From HR10 sp964615335 (lineage in GTDB: Bacteria; Acidobacteriota; Blastocatellia; HR10): a DNA stretch of 64,000 nucleotides. The notes under the pieces are model-generated. The model was not told the DNA's origin and did not search any database. It saw only the letters and a list, made by a program, of their open reading frames with translations. The stretch lies in the NCBI GenBank assembly GCA_964615335.1, contig CAZTMT010000007.1, positions 1-64,000 on the forward strand, written 5' to 3'. A program made the translations under genes and the position numbers. This document shows, piece after piece, positions 17,741 to 26,271 of this stretch. Positions within the stretch are counted from its first letter, which is position 1, and every line of letters starts with the position of its first letter.

Positions 17741-19048
17741 ATGAGCCAGGCCATCGCAGGGGCTCTTCACAGTGAGGCGGAGAAGCTTCTGGCCTGCATC
17801 CACTGCGGGCTCTGCGTGAGCGCGTGTCCGACGTATCTGCAACTGGGCGATGAGAACGATTCGCCGCGCGGGCGGATCTATCTCATGCGAGCGGCGGCCG
17901 AAGGGCGCGTGCCGATGACGTCGGCTGCGCTCGCCCGACATATTGACCTCTGCCTGGGCTGTCGCGCGTGCGAGACCGTCTGCCCCTCGGGCGTGCGCTA
18001 CGGTCGGCTGCTCGAAGCGATGCGCGCCGATCTGGCGCGCGAGCGCCGGAAGAGGGAGCAGTGGGGCACGCGCGTCCTTCTGAATCATATCTTCACATCG
18101 CCCGTGCGTCTGCGCTGGTTCTTCGCCCCGGCCCGATGGCTGCGACGTCGGACTCTCGCGCGACGGCTGGCCGAGAGTTCTCTTCTGCCGGCTCGCGCGC
18201 GACTCGCTCTGGAACTTCTGCTGGCGACCTCTCCCGAAGAGGATCGCATCCGCGACGCCAAAGAGGTGCTCGCGCCGGTTGTCGAAGACCCTCGGGAACA
18301 GGATGACGGAAAGGCCGCGAGCCGCCGCGTCGCCTTCTTCGCCGGATGTGTCGCGCGCGAGCTTTTCGAGCACACCCACCGCGCGACGAAAAAAGTCCTC
18401 GCGGCCCACGGATGCGCGATCGAGGAGCCTCCGGATCAAGTCTGCTGCGGCGCCCTGCACGCGCATGCCGGGGAGATCGAGACGGCGCGGGCGCTGGCGC
18501 GGAAGAACGTGCAGGCCTTCGCGCGCTGCCCAGTCGAAGCCATCGTCGTCAACGTCGCCGGATGCAGCGCGATGCTCAAGGAGTATGGCGATCTTCTGGC
18601 TGACGATCCGCAATACGCTGCGCCGGCGCGCGCCTTCGCCGCGCGCGTGCGCGATGTCTCCGAATATCTGACCGCTATCGGAGTGCGCCCGGGACCGCGC
18701 CCGGTGACAGGCACGGTCACCTATGATGCCCCGTGCCATCTCTATCACGCGCAGCGCGTTCGGGAAGCCCCTCTGGAGCTGATCCGTTGCATTCCCGGAG
18801 TGACGTTTGTTCCCTTGCCCGAATCCGAAATGTGCTGCGGGAGCGCCGGGATCTACAACATGCGCCATCCGGAGATCGCCGATCGCCTGCTGGAGCGCAA
18901 GATCGAGAACCTGCGTCGCACAGGGGCCGACATCCTGCTCACCGGCAATGCCGGATGCCTCATGCACCTGCGCCGTGGCGTGCGGCGCGCGGGTCTGCGG
19001 GTCCGCGTCCTGCATCCGATCGCGCTTCTCGCGCTCACATATGAGTGA
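17741..19048 (+). CDS. glcF: Glycolate oxidase iron-sulfur subunit GlcF
   Basis: A 435-residue iron-sulfur protein that passes electrons from the GlcD/GlcE flavins toward the quinone pool. Two 4Fe-4S motifs are present, CIHCGLCVSACP (19-30) and CLGCRACETVCPSG (about 71-84). Two CCG domains follow, with FFAGC...VCCGALHAHAG and YDAPCHLYHAQR...EMCCGSAGIYNM. All motifs are intact. It overlaps the downstream hydrolase gene by eight bases, which ties that gene to the glc operon. Confidence 0.94.
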   Translation: MSQAIAGALHSEAEKLLACIHCGLCVSACPTYLQLGDENDSPRGRIYLMRAAAEGRVPMTSAALARHIDLCLGCRACETVCPSGVRYGRLLEAMRADLARERRKREQWGTRVLLNHIFTSPVRLRWFFAPARWLRRRTLARRLAESSLLPARARLALELLLATSPEEDRIRDAKEVLAPVVEDPREQDDGKAASRRVAFFAGCVARELFEHTHRATKKVLAAHGCAIEEPPDQVCCGALHAHAGEIETARALARKNVQAFARCPVEAIVVNVAGCSAMLKEYGDLLADDPQYAAPARAFAARVRDVSEYLTAIGVRPGPRPVTGTVTYDAPCHLYHAQRVREAPLELIRCIPGVTFVPLPESEMCCGSAGIYNMRHPEIADRLLERKIENLRRTGADILLTGNAGCLMHLRRGVRRAGLRVRVLHPIALLALTYE

Positions 19049-20012
19049 CTTTCGGAAGCGGAAGATGCAGATTCATCGGCTGCCGATCCCCACTCCCTTC
19101 CCGGTCGGTCCGGTCACCGTCACACTGCTTCGAGAGGATCCGATCACGCTCGTGGATACCGGGCCGAAGACAGACGAAGCCTTCACGGCTTTGCGCGAAC
19201 AGGTGCGAGCATGTGGGATCGAACTAGGTCAGATTCACCGGATCGTGCTCACGCATGCGCACGAGGACCATGCGGGCCAGGCTGCGCGCGTGCAGGAGAT
19301 TTCCGGAGCGAGCGTCTACGTCCACCCCTGGGAGGCCGATCGGTTGGGCCAGACCTTCGATGGCGCGATCTACCGCCGGCTCCTCACCGAATTGGGTGTT
19401 CCCGAAGAGGTGATCGCGCGTTTCGAGGACACTGGGCGAACACTCCGCGAGCTGAGCGCTCCGGTAGTTGAGGTAGAGCCTCTGAATGATGGAGATGAGC
19501 TGGCTTTCGAGTGCGAGTCCTGGCGCGTCCTTCACGCGCCCGGCCATACGCCGGGGCACATCGTTCTCTTCTCCGAGAGTCGGCGCTGGCTCATCGCCGG
19601 AGACACAGTCCTGAAGCACATCACGCCGAACCCGGTGCTCACGCCGGATCCTCGGGACACGCATCGGCGCTTCCCTGCGCTGCATCATTTCCTGGCGAGT
19701 CTGGATCGGCTGCGGGATCTCGCCCCGAGGCGCGTCATCACCGGTCATGGGGAAGAGGTCGAGGATTTCGCCGCCTATTGGCATCAGATCCGGCAGCATG
19801 TCCGGCAACGACAGGAGCGCGTGAGAGCCCTTCTGGGCCAGGAGCCGGTGACTCCCTGGGACCTCTCGCTGCGCCTCTTCCCCGATGTGCGCGCGGAGCA
19901 GCGATTCCTGGCCCTCTCGGAGACGATCGCGCACCTGGATCTGGCTGTCTCCGAAGGGGCGCTCATTCGTCAGCGCCAGGAAGGAGTTGAGTATTATCGG
20001 GCGAACGGGTGA
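19041..20012 (+). CDS. Metallo-beta-lactamase fold hydrolase
   Basis: A 323-residue MBL-fold metalloenzyme. The metal ligands are THAHEDHAG (about 72-80), GHTPGH (about 173-178), AGDTVLKH (about 191-198) and the GHGEE histidine (about 239). The C-terminal winged-helix-like extension (about 255-320) matches the LACTB2/PksB-like group of thioesterase or RNase-like hydrolases. Its position, overlapping glcF, suggests coexpression with glycolate oxidation, but the substrate is unknown. An ATG at 19065 with GGAAG upstream would remove eight residues and is equally plausible. Confidence 0.87.
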   Translation: MSDFRKRKMQIHRLPIPTPFPVGPVTVTLLREDPITLVDTGPKTDEAFTALREQVRACGIELGQIHRIVLTHAHEDHAGQAARVQEISGASVYVHPWEADRLGQTFDGAIYRRLLTELGVPEEVIARFEDTGRTLRELSAPVVEVEPLNDGDELAFECESWRVLHAPGHTPGHIVLFSESRRWLIAGDTVLKHITPNPVLTPDPRDTHRRFPALHHFLASLDRLRDLAPRRVITGHGEEVEDFAAYWHQIRQHVRQRQERVRALLGQEPVTPWDLSLRLFPDVRAEQRFLALSETIAHLDLAVSEGALIRQRQEGVEYYRANG

Positions 20013-20049
20013 GCCGACCGCGAAAATACCCTGCCCTGTTGCCCTTATG

Positions 20050-20079
20050 TTGACGCCCTCTTCCCCCCACCTCTAAAAT
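20050..20079 (+). promoter_or_regulatory. Putative promoter of the ferredoxin reductase gene
   Basis: TTGACG (20050-20055), 18-base C/T-rich spacer and TAAAAT (20074-20079); each box matches consensus at five of six positions. Transcription would begin near 20086, leaving a leader of almost 90 bases before the ATG at 20174. Confidence 0.6.
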
Positions 20080-20173
20080 CGAAGGCTGGGGTGGATTCTG
20101 ATGCTTACGCGGGGGGGATGAGAGCGGCGAATCGGCGCTCTCGATGATCATTTTTCAGGGAGGGAGAGAACTC

Positions 20174-21541
20174 ATGCGATCTATGACCTCGCATCTTGTC
20201 CTCGTCATCGGAGCGGGTCCGGCCGGGATCTACGCTTCGGGAAAACTCGCCGAATCAGGCCAGCAGGTCGTCCTTGTGAACCGGGACATCAAACCGGGTG
20301 GACTCGCCGAATATGGCATCTACTTCACCAAGCACAAGATGAAGGAGGGGATTCGGAAGCAGTTTCGGCGCATCCTCTCCCATCCGCGCGTGCACTACTT
20401 CGGCCACATTCGAGTGGGGAAAAAGGGCGACCTCACGCTGGATGAAGCGCGCGCCCTTTTGCGTCCCTCGGCCATTCTCATCACTACGGGCGCTCAGGGG
20501 ACGAAATTCCTCGGCATTCCGGGCGAGCAGGCTCCGGGCGTCTATCACGCGAAGGATCTCGTCTATCACTACAACAACCTTCCTCCGTTCAGCCAGTGCT
20601 GCTTCCTGATCGGCCAGTGCGTCGCGATCATCGGGATCGGGAACGTGATGGTGGACATCGCGCATTATCTCGTGCATGCCAAGAAGGTCGAAGAAGTCAT
20701 CGCCGTCGCGCGGCGCGGTCCCGGCCAGCGGGCCTATACGGATAAGGAGTTCAAGGCCATCGCCGCGAATCTCGACACGGAGGATCTGCGTCAGGAGTTG
20801 GAGCGCATTCGACCTCGCCTGGAAGCGATCGGAGAGAATATCGAAGAGCTGTATCGCGAGCTGACCAAATACGTGGACGCTCCTCCAGAGGAAGGACCAA
20901 GCCCGACGCGCTTCCGCTTCCGGTTCCTCTGCGCTCCCAAGGAGATCGTCCTCGGGCCGGACGGGCGCCCGATCGCTCTGCGCGTCGAGGATACGGAACT
21001 GGTCCGCCGGGATCACTCCCCGGTAGCTAAGGGCCTGGGGACCTACTGGGACATCCCGTGCGACACGGTCATCTTCGCCGTCGGCGACAAGGTGGATGAA
21101 GACTTCGGCCTGCCCGTTCGCGGGACGGAATATGTGACCAATCCGAATCCCGACCCCCACTATCCCGGCGACGAAGCCTACCAGGTTTATGATCCCGAGA
21201 AGGGAGAAGTCCTCCAAGGTCTCTTTGTCGCTGGATGGTCGCGGAAGGCCTCCGATGGCCTGGTCGGAAAGGCCAAGCAGGATGGGGAGCGGGGAGCCGA
21301 GGCTGTGCTTCACTATCTGGAGCGGCTTCAGGTCGAACCGCTTGAAGATCTCGACGAACGGCTCGAGGCGCTGCGCGCTCATCTGCGCGCGCGTGGCGTG
21401 CGCTTTGTCGAATACGAAGACATCCAGCGCCTGGAAGAGGCCGAACGGCGCGAGGCCGAACGGCGCGGACAAGAATGGTTCAAGTTCGCCACGGACGAGG
21501 AGATGTTCCAGGCGATCGAATCCACGACCGTCGTCGGATGA
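20174..21541 (+). CDS. FAD-dependent ferredoxin/adrenodoxin-NADP reductase-like protein
   Basis: A two-dinucleotide-fold flavoprotein of 455 residues. FAD binding is by GAGPAGIYASGKL near the N-terminus and the ATG-like LITTGAQG strand. A second Rossmann motif, IIGIGNVMVDIAHYL (about 155-169), would bind NAD(P)H. The C-terminal FAD-contact segment is the WSRKASDGLVGKAKQDG block. This arrangement is that of adrenodoxin/ferredoxin-NADP reductases and glutamate synthase small subunits. A Glu/Arg-rich C-terminal tail extends the fold. GGGAGGGAGAG lies 5 bases before the ATG at 20174, favouring it over 20144. It has its own promoter. Confidence 0.86.
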   Translation: MRSMTSHLVLVIGAGPAGIYASGKLAESGQQVVLVNRDIKPGGLAEYGIYFTKHKMKEGIRKQFRRILSHPRVHYFGHIRVGKKGDLTLDEARALLRPSAILITTGAQGTKFLGIPGEQAPGVYHAKDLVYHYNNLPPFSQCCFLIGQCVAIIGIGNVMVDIAHYLVHAKKVEEVIAVARRGPGQRAYTDKEFKAIAANLDTEDLRQELERIRPRLEAIGENIEELYRELTKYVDAPPEEGPSPTRFRFRFLCAPKEIVLGPDGRPIALRVEDTELVRRDHSPVAKGLGTYWDIPCDTVIFAVGDKVDEDFGLPVRGTEYVTNPNPDPHYPGDEAYQVYDPEKGEVLQGLFVAGWSRKASDGLVGKAKQDGERGAEAVLHYLERLQVEPLEDLDERLEALRAHLRARGVRFVEYEDIQRLEEAERREAERRGQEWFKFATDEEMFQAIESTTVVG

Positions 21542-21587
21542 CGCAGGCCGCATCGCCAGGGGTGCGGACGAAAGCGTAGTCCGCTCC

Positions 21588-21618
21588 TTGACGATGCCCG
21601 TCTCCGATGGTACATACT
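21588..21618 (+). promoter_or_regulatory. Putative promoter before the secreted EPND protein
   Basis: TTGACG (21588-21593) with TACATA (21611-21616, spacer 17) or CATACT (21613-21618, spacer 19) as the -10. It lies about 40 bases before the start of the next gene. Moderate match only. Confidence 0.45.
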
Positions 21619-21656
21619 CCGATCGTGCCGACAAATCTCACACACAGGGTGTGCTG

Positions 21657-23096
21657 ATGAAAACCTATCGCCAGGCTCTTCCGTATCTCCTCATCGCGGC
21701 TCTCCTTGTGCTCGGAGGAATGCCGCAGACATTTCTTCTGTCGCCCCGCCCTACGTCTTCTCCTGAAGCTGTTCGAGCGGCGGTACTGCAGGGCGAGACG
21801 GTGATCCGGGAAGCGGAACCCAACGATACTCCGCAAACAGCCCAAATGATCCCTTTTCCGCGTCCAGGGGAGAAAGTCGTCTTTCGGGGACGTGTCGCTC
21901 GCGGCGATAAGGGCGGGCGGAGCGAGGAGTTGGAGTCCTTCTTCAGCCGATTTGATCTGGAAGTGGGTGATATCCACGACTGGATCGTCGCCGATCCGGA
22001 TGCTCTCGGAGAAGCCTCCCCAGGAGATGGCCCTATCCCGCTGCGCATCACGGCGGATTGGGGGCCGGTGACCATGACATCGCTGGCTCAGCAGGAGACG
22101 GACCTCGATTTCTGGGTGGGGACTCTGGTGGATGATCAGACATTTTTCATTGATGGCTTCAAGGTGCTCAGCGATATCCAGATGGCGACCGACCAGAGAC
22201 CCGAATCCTGGCCTCGTCGCGATCAGGCGCATCAGACTGTCGTTCTTTACCTCCAACCGAAAGGTATTCGGACTCAGGACGGAGAGCCTCTGCCCAATGA
22301 TGGCTTTGCGCGGAAGCTGGTCATCGGCATCCAGCACTACAGCGGCCCGCCAGCTGAGTACACGGTGACGCTGGAGAACATGGCCCCGGCTTCGACGGGA
22401 ACGGGACAAGGCTCCTCGCTGGGGTCGGAAATCCACCAGGTGGATGATGGGCTCTTCTCAACGCGGTTTTTCTCAGGTCCTCAGGGAGGGATCATCCTCA
22501 ATCGCTTTCGCCCCAGTCGTTACCCGGCCCAATTGGTCGCGGTGAGCCACCCTTTCCTCGCCTTTAGTGACCTGCCCGATCCGACCGGCCGCTCCATCCG
22601 CGTGCTCGTGCTCGCCGGAGACAGCGATCGGCCCGATGCGACCCCTCCGCCTCTGGCCGAAGCGCGCGTGCTTTTTGACAAGATGCTTCCGATTCCCCGC
22701 ACGATCCAAGTCATCGGCGAAGTCATCGAGCTGCCGATTGATCCCCCCGTGGTCATCGAATCGGGCGTCGTCTACGTGGGCTTTCAATTCCCCAGCGAAC
22801 CGGCCGAGCAGACGGGGATCGCGCTCGCTCTCGATCGAAGCCCGGCACAATTTCTGCGCACCTATTTCTCGAACGACAATGGCCAGACCTGGGGACGACC
22901 CACACAGGACGAACCGTTCACGGGCTTGCGCGTCTTCATGAACGCCGATATTCGCGCGACCTTCGCCTTCGGGAAGTCCGTATCGCAGATCGTGCGGGCA
23001 TCGCGACGCGCCCGGGAGGCGAGCAGACGGGCGCGACCGCTTCGGCTCGAACGCATTCTGGAGCTGAAGCGAGCCGATGTGATCGGCTCCTTCTAA
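21657..23096 (+). CDS. Secreted protein with EPND pre-peptidase-like motif
   Basis: A 479-residue exported protein of unknown function. A signal sequence covers about 1-30 (KTYRQ then a hydrophobic run). The mature part begins with REAEPNDTPQTAQMIP (about 52-67), the hallmark of pre-peptidase C-terminal and related beta-sandwich domains in secreted proteins. A beta-rich body follows, with segments such as YSGPPAEYTVTLEN, and later FSNDNGQTWGRPTQDEPFTGLRVFMNADI, which resembles the carbohydrate- or surface-binding modules of secreted hydrolases. No catalytic motif was found. The C-terminus is Arg-rich and lacks a sorting signal. A DUF1992 gene follows after nine bases. Confidence 0.75.
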   Translation: MKTYRQALPYLLIAALLVLGGMPQTFLLSPRPTSSPEAVRAAVLQGETVIREAEPNDTPQTAQMIPFPRPGEKVVFRGRVARGDKGGRSEELESFFSRFDLEVGDIHDWIVADPDALGEASPGDGPIPLRITADWGPVTMTSLAQQETDLDFWVGTLVDDQTFFIDGFKVLSDIQMATDQRPESWPRRDQAHQTVVLYLQPKGIRTQDGEPLPNDGFARKLVIGIQHYSGPPAEYTVTLENMAPASTGTGQGSSLGSEIHQVDDGLFSTRFFSGPQGGIILNRFRPSRYPAQLVAVSHPFLAFSDLPDPTGRSIRVLVLAGDSDRPDATPPPLAEARVLFDKMLPIPRTIQVIGEVIELPIDPPVVIESGVVYVGFQFPSEPAEQTGIALALDRSPAQFLRTYFSNDNGQTWGRPTQDEPFTGLRVFMNADIRATFAFGKSVSQIVRASRRAREASRRARPLRLERILELKRADVIGSF

Positions 23097-23105
23097 CGGC
23101 TCGTC

Positions 23106-23453
23106 ATGTGGGACGAAGGCATAGACGTTCTGGTTCTTCTGGCGGAGCGGAAGATCGCGGAGGCCATGGAGCAAGGGGCGTTCGATCGCCTCGCGCTCAA
23201 GGGTCAGCCCATTGCTCTCTCCCGCGATCCCTGGCAGCCGCCGGAGCGCCGATTGGCCCATACGATTCTGAAGAATGCCGGAGTCGCTCCTCCGGAGCTT
23301 TCGCTCCGCCGCGAACTGATGGACGTAAGGCGAGAATTCGCCCGCGCGAAGGATCCGGAGCAGAAGGCACGCTTGGCCCGCGAGATCCGCGAGTTGATCC
23401 TTCACATCAATGTCCTCATGAAGAGCGCTCCCACGAGCCGATGGATTCCGTGA
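23106..23453 (+). CDS. DUF1992 (DnaJ-homologue C28-like) protein
   Basis: A 115-residue protein that is nearly all DUF1992: LAERKIAEAMEQGAFDRLALKGQPIALSRDPW is the conserved first helix and 'GKG.P'-type loop, followed by LAHTILKNAGVAPPELSLRRELMD and a basic helical end. The domain occurs alone in bacteria and in the DNAJC28 protein of animals. Its function is unknown, though an interaction with chaperones or membranes has been suggested for the family. It lies nine bases after the secreted protein gene and converges on the next gene. Confidence 0.9.
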   Translation: MWDEGIDVLVLLAERKIAEAMEQGAFDRLALKGQPIALSRDPWQPPERRLAHTILKNAGVAPPELSLRRELMDVRREFARAKDPEQKARLAREIRELILHINVLMKSAPTSRWIP

Positions 23454-23469
23454 AGAGAAACGGCGGGAC

Positions 23470-24768
23470 TCACCGCTGGATCCCTGTCGGGAAAAGGCGA
23501 CGCGCCGAGACCGTATAGATGGCCTCGCGCGCGTCCCCATCGGCGAGCGAAGCCTGAAGATAGACTCGGCCGTTTTCCAGAAGGACGAACTCGCCAATAC
23601 GCACGATGCGCCCATCTCGCCGAGGGGCCGCATCACCGATCTCGACGATCGTCGTCGTCACCGTGAGGGGTCCCAAGCTGACCAGGTAAAGTCCTCCGGG
23701 CGTCTCTCGCTCGACGACTGTCGCGCGAAAGAGGAGCTGCTCGTTGTCGTTGCCGGCGAGTTCGCCGAAACTCTCGAAGCGTCCCGGACCGAAGGGCACG
23801 CGACCGCCCTGCAGGACCTTCGATTGGAAGAAGACGAGCGGGCCGACGGTGACCGCCTCGAAGATACCCTCCCCCACGCGTTCCCCCGTTACAGTCGCGA
23901 CGAAGGCCAGTTCGTTTCGCGTCAGCGCGACGAAACGGAACTGCTCGAATCGTCCGAGGCCGGGACCTCCCGGAGCGTCCTCGCCGGAGAGGACGATCGG
24001 CCGAGCGAACTCACTGAGCCGCGGGAAGAGCGTCATGAGGAAAATCCCTTGAGGTATTTCGGCATCCTCCAGCTCGGCGATGAAGGCGATGCGCACACTG
24101 CCCACGGGAAAGGAGTTGATCGCGAGCGTGGAGAAATGGCCGAAGGCATGATATCTCCCGCGACGGAACCCGAGCGGCTGCCCCTCTAGGACCAGAGCGC
24201 CCACATCCCCGCCGGCCACCAGAGCGAAAAAGAGGCCGCTCCGCATTTCCCCCTCTTCTTCCACTGTCGCGTGGAAGACGAGGACTTCCGTCTCCGGAAC
24301 AGGGAGCACTCCGAGCACGCGGATCCGATCGGTCAGCTCCATGTGTCCGAAAGCGGCGAAGCGCCCGCGCGTTTGCGGAGCCAGTTGTCCGGCGAGCACC
24401 AGAGGACGCGCGCGCTCGCGTGCGCGGACCAGAAAAAGACCGCGGGAAGCCTCCCCGCCCTCGAGCGCGGCCTGGAAGACGATCGTCCCCCGAGTGTTGA
24501 TCCGGACCGGACCGAAAGTCCGGAAGCGCCCTCCGCGCGTCATGGGCGCTTCCTCCCCCATCGCTACAAGACGAAGCGGACGCGGGCTGTTTTTCAGAAA
24601 GAGGCCCTCCGGAGCCGTGTAGACAATCTCTTCGTGATCGTTCACCGCGAGATGCGAGAGTTCGACGTCCGGCTCATCCGGAGGCGCGGCGATCGAGCGT
24701 CCTCCCCAAGCCGATTCGGAACCGATTATCAATCCCACAGCGAGCAGGACAAGGCCACGTCTGCGCAT
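23470..24768 (-). CDS. Secreted repeat protein, propeller-like
   Basis: A 432-residue exported protein with a signal sequence (MRRRGLVLLAVGLIIGSESAWG). The mature part is built of about six repeats of 60-70 residues. Each has a GRF..FG turn (for example RGGRFRTFG, TRGRFAAFG, RRGRYHAFG, GLGRFEQFR, GPGRFESFG), then a hydrophobic strand reading IVFQA or VLVFHA and a 'GLFL/GIFL' strand. This suggests a beta-propeller-like fold as in secreted choice-of-anchor proteins. GGGGGAG lies 5 bases before the ATG at 24768. It is the last gene of a minus-strand run, 19 bases after the LigB/Memo-like gene. No enzymatic motif was found. Confidence 0.78.
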   Translation of the reverse strand: MRRRGLVLLAVGLIIGSESAWGGRSIAAPPDEPDVELSHLAVNDHEEIVYTAPEGLFLKNSPRPLRLVAMGEEAPMTRGGRFRTFGPVRINTRGTIVFQAALEGGEASRGLFLVRARERARPLVLAGQLAPQTRGRFAAFGHMELTDRIRVLGVLPVPETEVLVFHATVEEEGEMRSGLFFALVAGGDVGALVLEGQPLGFRRGRYHAFGHFSTLAINSFPVGSVRIAFIAELEDAEIPQGIFLMTLFPRLSEFARPIVLSGEDAPGGPGLGRFEQFRFVALTRNELAFVATVTGERVGEGIFEAVTVGPLVFFQSKVLQGGRVPFGPGRFESFGELAGNDNEQLLFRATVVERETPGGLYLVSLGPLTVTTTIVEIGDAAPRRDGRIVRIGEFVLLENGRVYLQASLADGDAREAIYTVSARRLFPTGIQR

Positions 24769-24787
24769 AGATGCTCCCCCCCCGAAG

Positions 24788-25618
24788 TCAGAGCGACGGT
24801 TCTGACTCTTCCTGAGTGTGATCAGCCAAGATGGCGACCATATACCCGACGCCAGAAGGAGCCACGTACGAGAGGACACGGGGGCGCACGGGAACTCGTC
24901 GAGTGGCGCCGACGGCGACCAGGGTCGGACGATGTCCACATTCGATGGCGAGATTGCGAAGCTCGGGCCTGATCCGCGCGAGCCGAGCGAAGTCCCCCTG
25001 TCTTACGGATGACACTATCGCCTCGTCGAATTCCCGCGCGCGGGGATGATACCCATAGGGGGCGTCTTCGCTCAAGCGATGGCTCAGATTCGCGCTCCCG
25101 ATGAAGACGGTACGGCGCGCGAGCGCATGCGCGGCCCGCTCGACACACTCTCCATAAGAGATATGCTCCTCCTCGGAGAGATACGAACTCCCCAAGACGA
25201 TGAGGCGCCCTCTCCATCCCGCCTCGCAAAGGAAATAGAGTGGGACCAGTGCCCCATGATCCAGGGGCGTGCCCTCTGGAATCTCGAAGACTTTCACCCG
25301 ACGTTCGAACGCTTCGCTGATGATCTCGTCCACAAGCTCCAGATCGTTCTCGAATTGAAAGACCAGAGAGGGGCGACCGTAATGAGCGAACGATCCGCGC
25401 AAGACGTCCCCGACATGAATGCCGAAGGCATCCACGGCGACCGGCGCGTGAGGAGTCACCAGGACGATCGTCTCCGAGGCGAGGCGTGCGATTCGCTGGG
25501 CGAGCTGCTGGATCGCACCGATCAGAGGTGCAGTCTCGGATGTCGGCTCGCCGCCGAGAGCGCCAATGAGGATCGGCGCATGTGGCAGGATCGCACTCAA
25601 GGCGATGCCCAGGGTCAT
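24788..25618 (-). CDS. LigB/Memo superfamily protein (class III extradiol dioxygenase-like)
   Basis: A 276-residue member of the superfamily that includes class III extradiol dioxygenases (LigB, DODA) and Memo/AmmeMemoRadiSam protein B. The N-terminal ILPHAPILIG, the VTPHAPV strand and LDHGALVPLYFL supply the histidines that bind iron in active dioxygenases. GSANLSHRLSEDAPYGYHP is a Memo-B-like block. Whether it cleaves an aromatic ring is unknown. The start at 25618 overlaps the stop of the phosphatase gene (ATGA), so the two are translationally coupled. The longer frame to 25756 lies inside the phosphatase gene and is rejected. Confidence 0.84.
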   Translation of the reverse strand: MTLGIALSAILPHAPILIGALGGEPTSETAPLIGAIQQLAQRIARLASETIVLVTPHAPVAVDAFGIHVGDVLRGSFAHYGRPSLVFQFENDLELVDEIISEAFERRVKVFEIPEGTPLDHGALVPLYFLCEAGWRGRLIVLGSSYLSEEEHISYGECVERAAHALARRTVFIGSANLSHRLSEDAPYGYHPRAREFDEAIVSSVRQGDFARLARIRPELRNLAIECGHRPTLVAVGATRRVPVRPRVLSYVAPSGVGYMVAILADHTQEESEPSL

Positions 25619-26184
25619 GGATGAACACTCCGTTCCGCCACGGCAAGGGCAGCTCTCAACCGCTCCGGAGCTTCCCACACATAGCGTTTCAGTCCTCGGA
25701 GATACCAGCGAAAGCCGAAGGCGCGCATCTCGCGGTAGGCTTGCTCGGGCTCCCACCCTTCGTAGAGAATCCGATAGAGCGCGATGATGACGCCCGTTCG
25801 GTCAGCCCCCCGACGGCAGTGCACAAGGACAGGGCGGGAACGGGGATCGGCCAGGATCTCCAGAACGCGCAGAACGTCCGCATCGTGAGGACGTCGCCAT
25901 CCGCTCAAGGGGACGTTCACATACTGCATCCCCAGGGAACGCACCAGCGCCTCCTCCTTCTTTGCGCGCTCGCCCGGACCTCGCAAATCAATCACCGTCC
26001 GGACGCCCAGGCGAGCCAGATGCTGAAACCCCGCGTCACTGGGCTGACCCGAACGATAGAGACCTTCGGCGACGCGCGCGAAACGGGGCAGACCCGAGAC
26101 CGTCGTCTCCTGCGGCGGCCAGAGAAAAGGGAGAACAGCGCAGGAGAAAAGAATCCACCAGAGCGGTCTCTGACACCTTCTCAT
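25615..26184 (-). CDS. Dual-specificity/tyrosine phosphatase, exported or membrane-anchored
   Basis: A 189-residue cysteine phosphatase. The active-site P-loop is VHCRRGADRTG (121-131) with C123 nucleophile and R129, and the general-acid loop is probably DLRGPGERAKKEE (67-79). Residues 8-24 are hydrophobic after a basic start, suggesting export or an N-terminal anchor. The phosphatase is of the type that dephosphorylates tyrosine, phosphoinositide or lipid phosphates. GGAGGAGGT lies 6 bases before the ATG. It sits between the glycosyltransferase and LigB-like genes of the ugd operon, so a lipid or sugar phosphate is a reasonable guess for the substrate. Confidence 0.88.
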   Translation of the reverse strand: MRRCQRPLWWILFSCAVLPFLWPPQETTVSGLPRFARVAEGLYRSGQPSDAGFQHLARLGVRTVIDLRGPGERAKKEEALVRSLGMQYVNVPLSGWRRPHDADVLRVLEILADPRSRPVLVHCRRGADRTGVIIALYRILYEGWEPEQAYREMRAFGFRWYLRGLKRYVWEAPERLRAALAVAERSVHP

Positions 26185-26271
26185 GCGCGCACCTCCTCCG
26201 GCAGACCTCGCTCGGAGTTCCAGGGAAACATAGCACAAAATGTGCCTTTCTCCAAGCAGGACGCGCACCCC

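Noticed and set aside
16604..19015. 803-codon antisense frame opposite glcE-glcF
   Set aside because: Shadow frame; glcE and glcF carry complete motifs on the plus strand.
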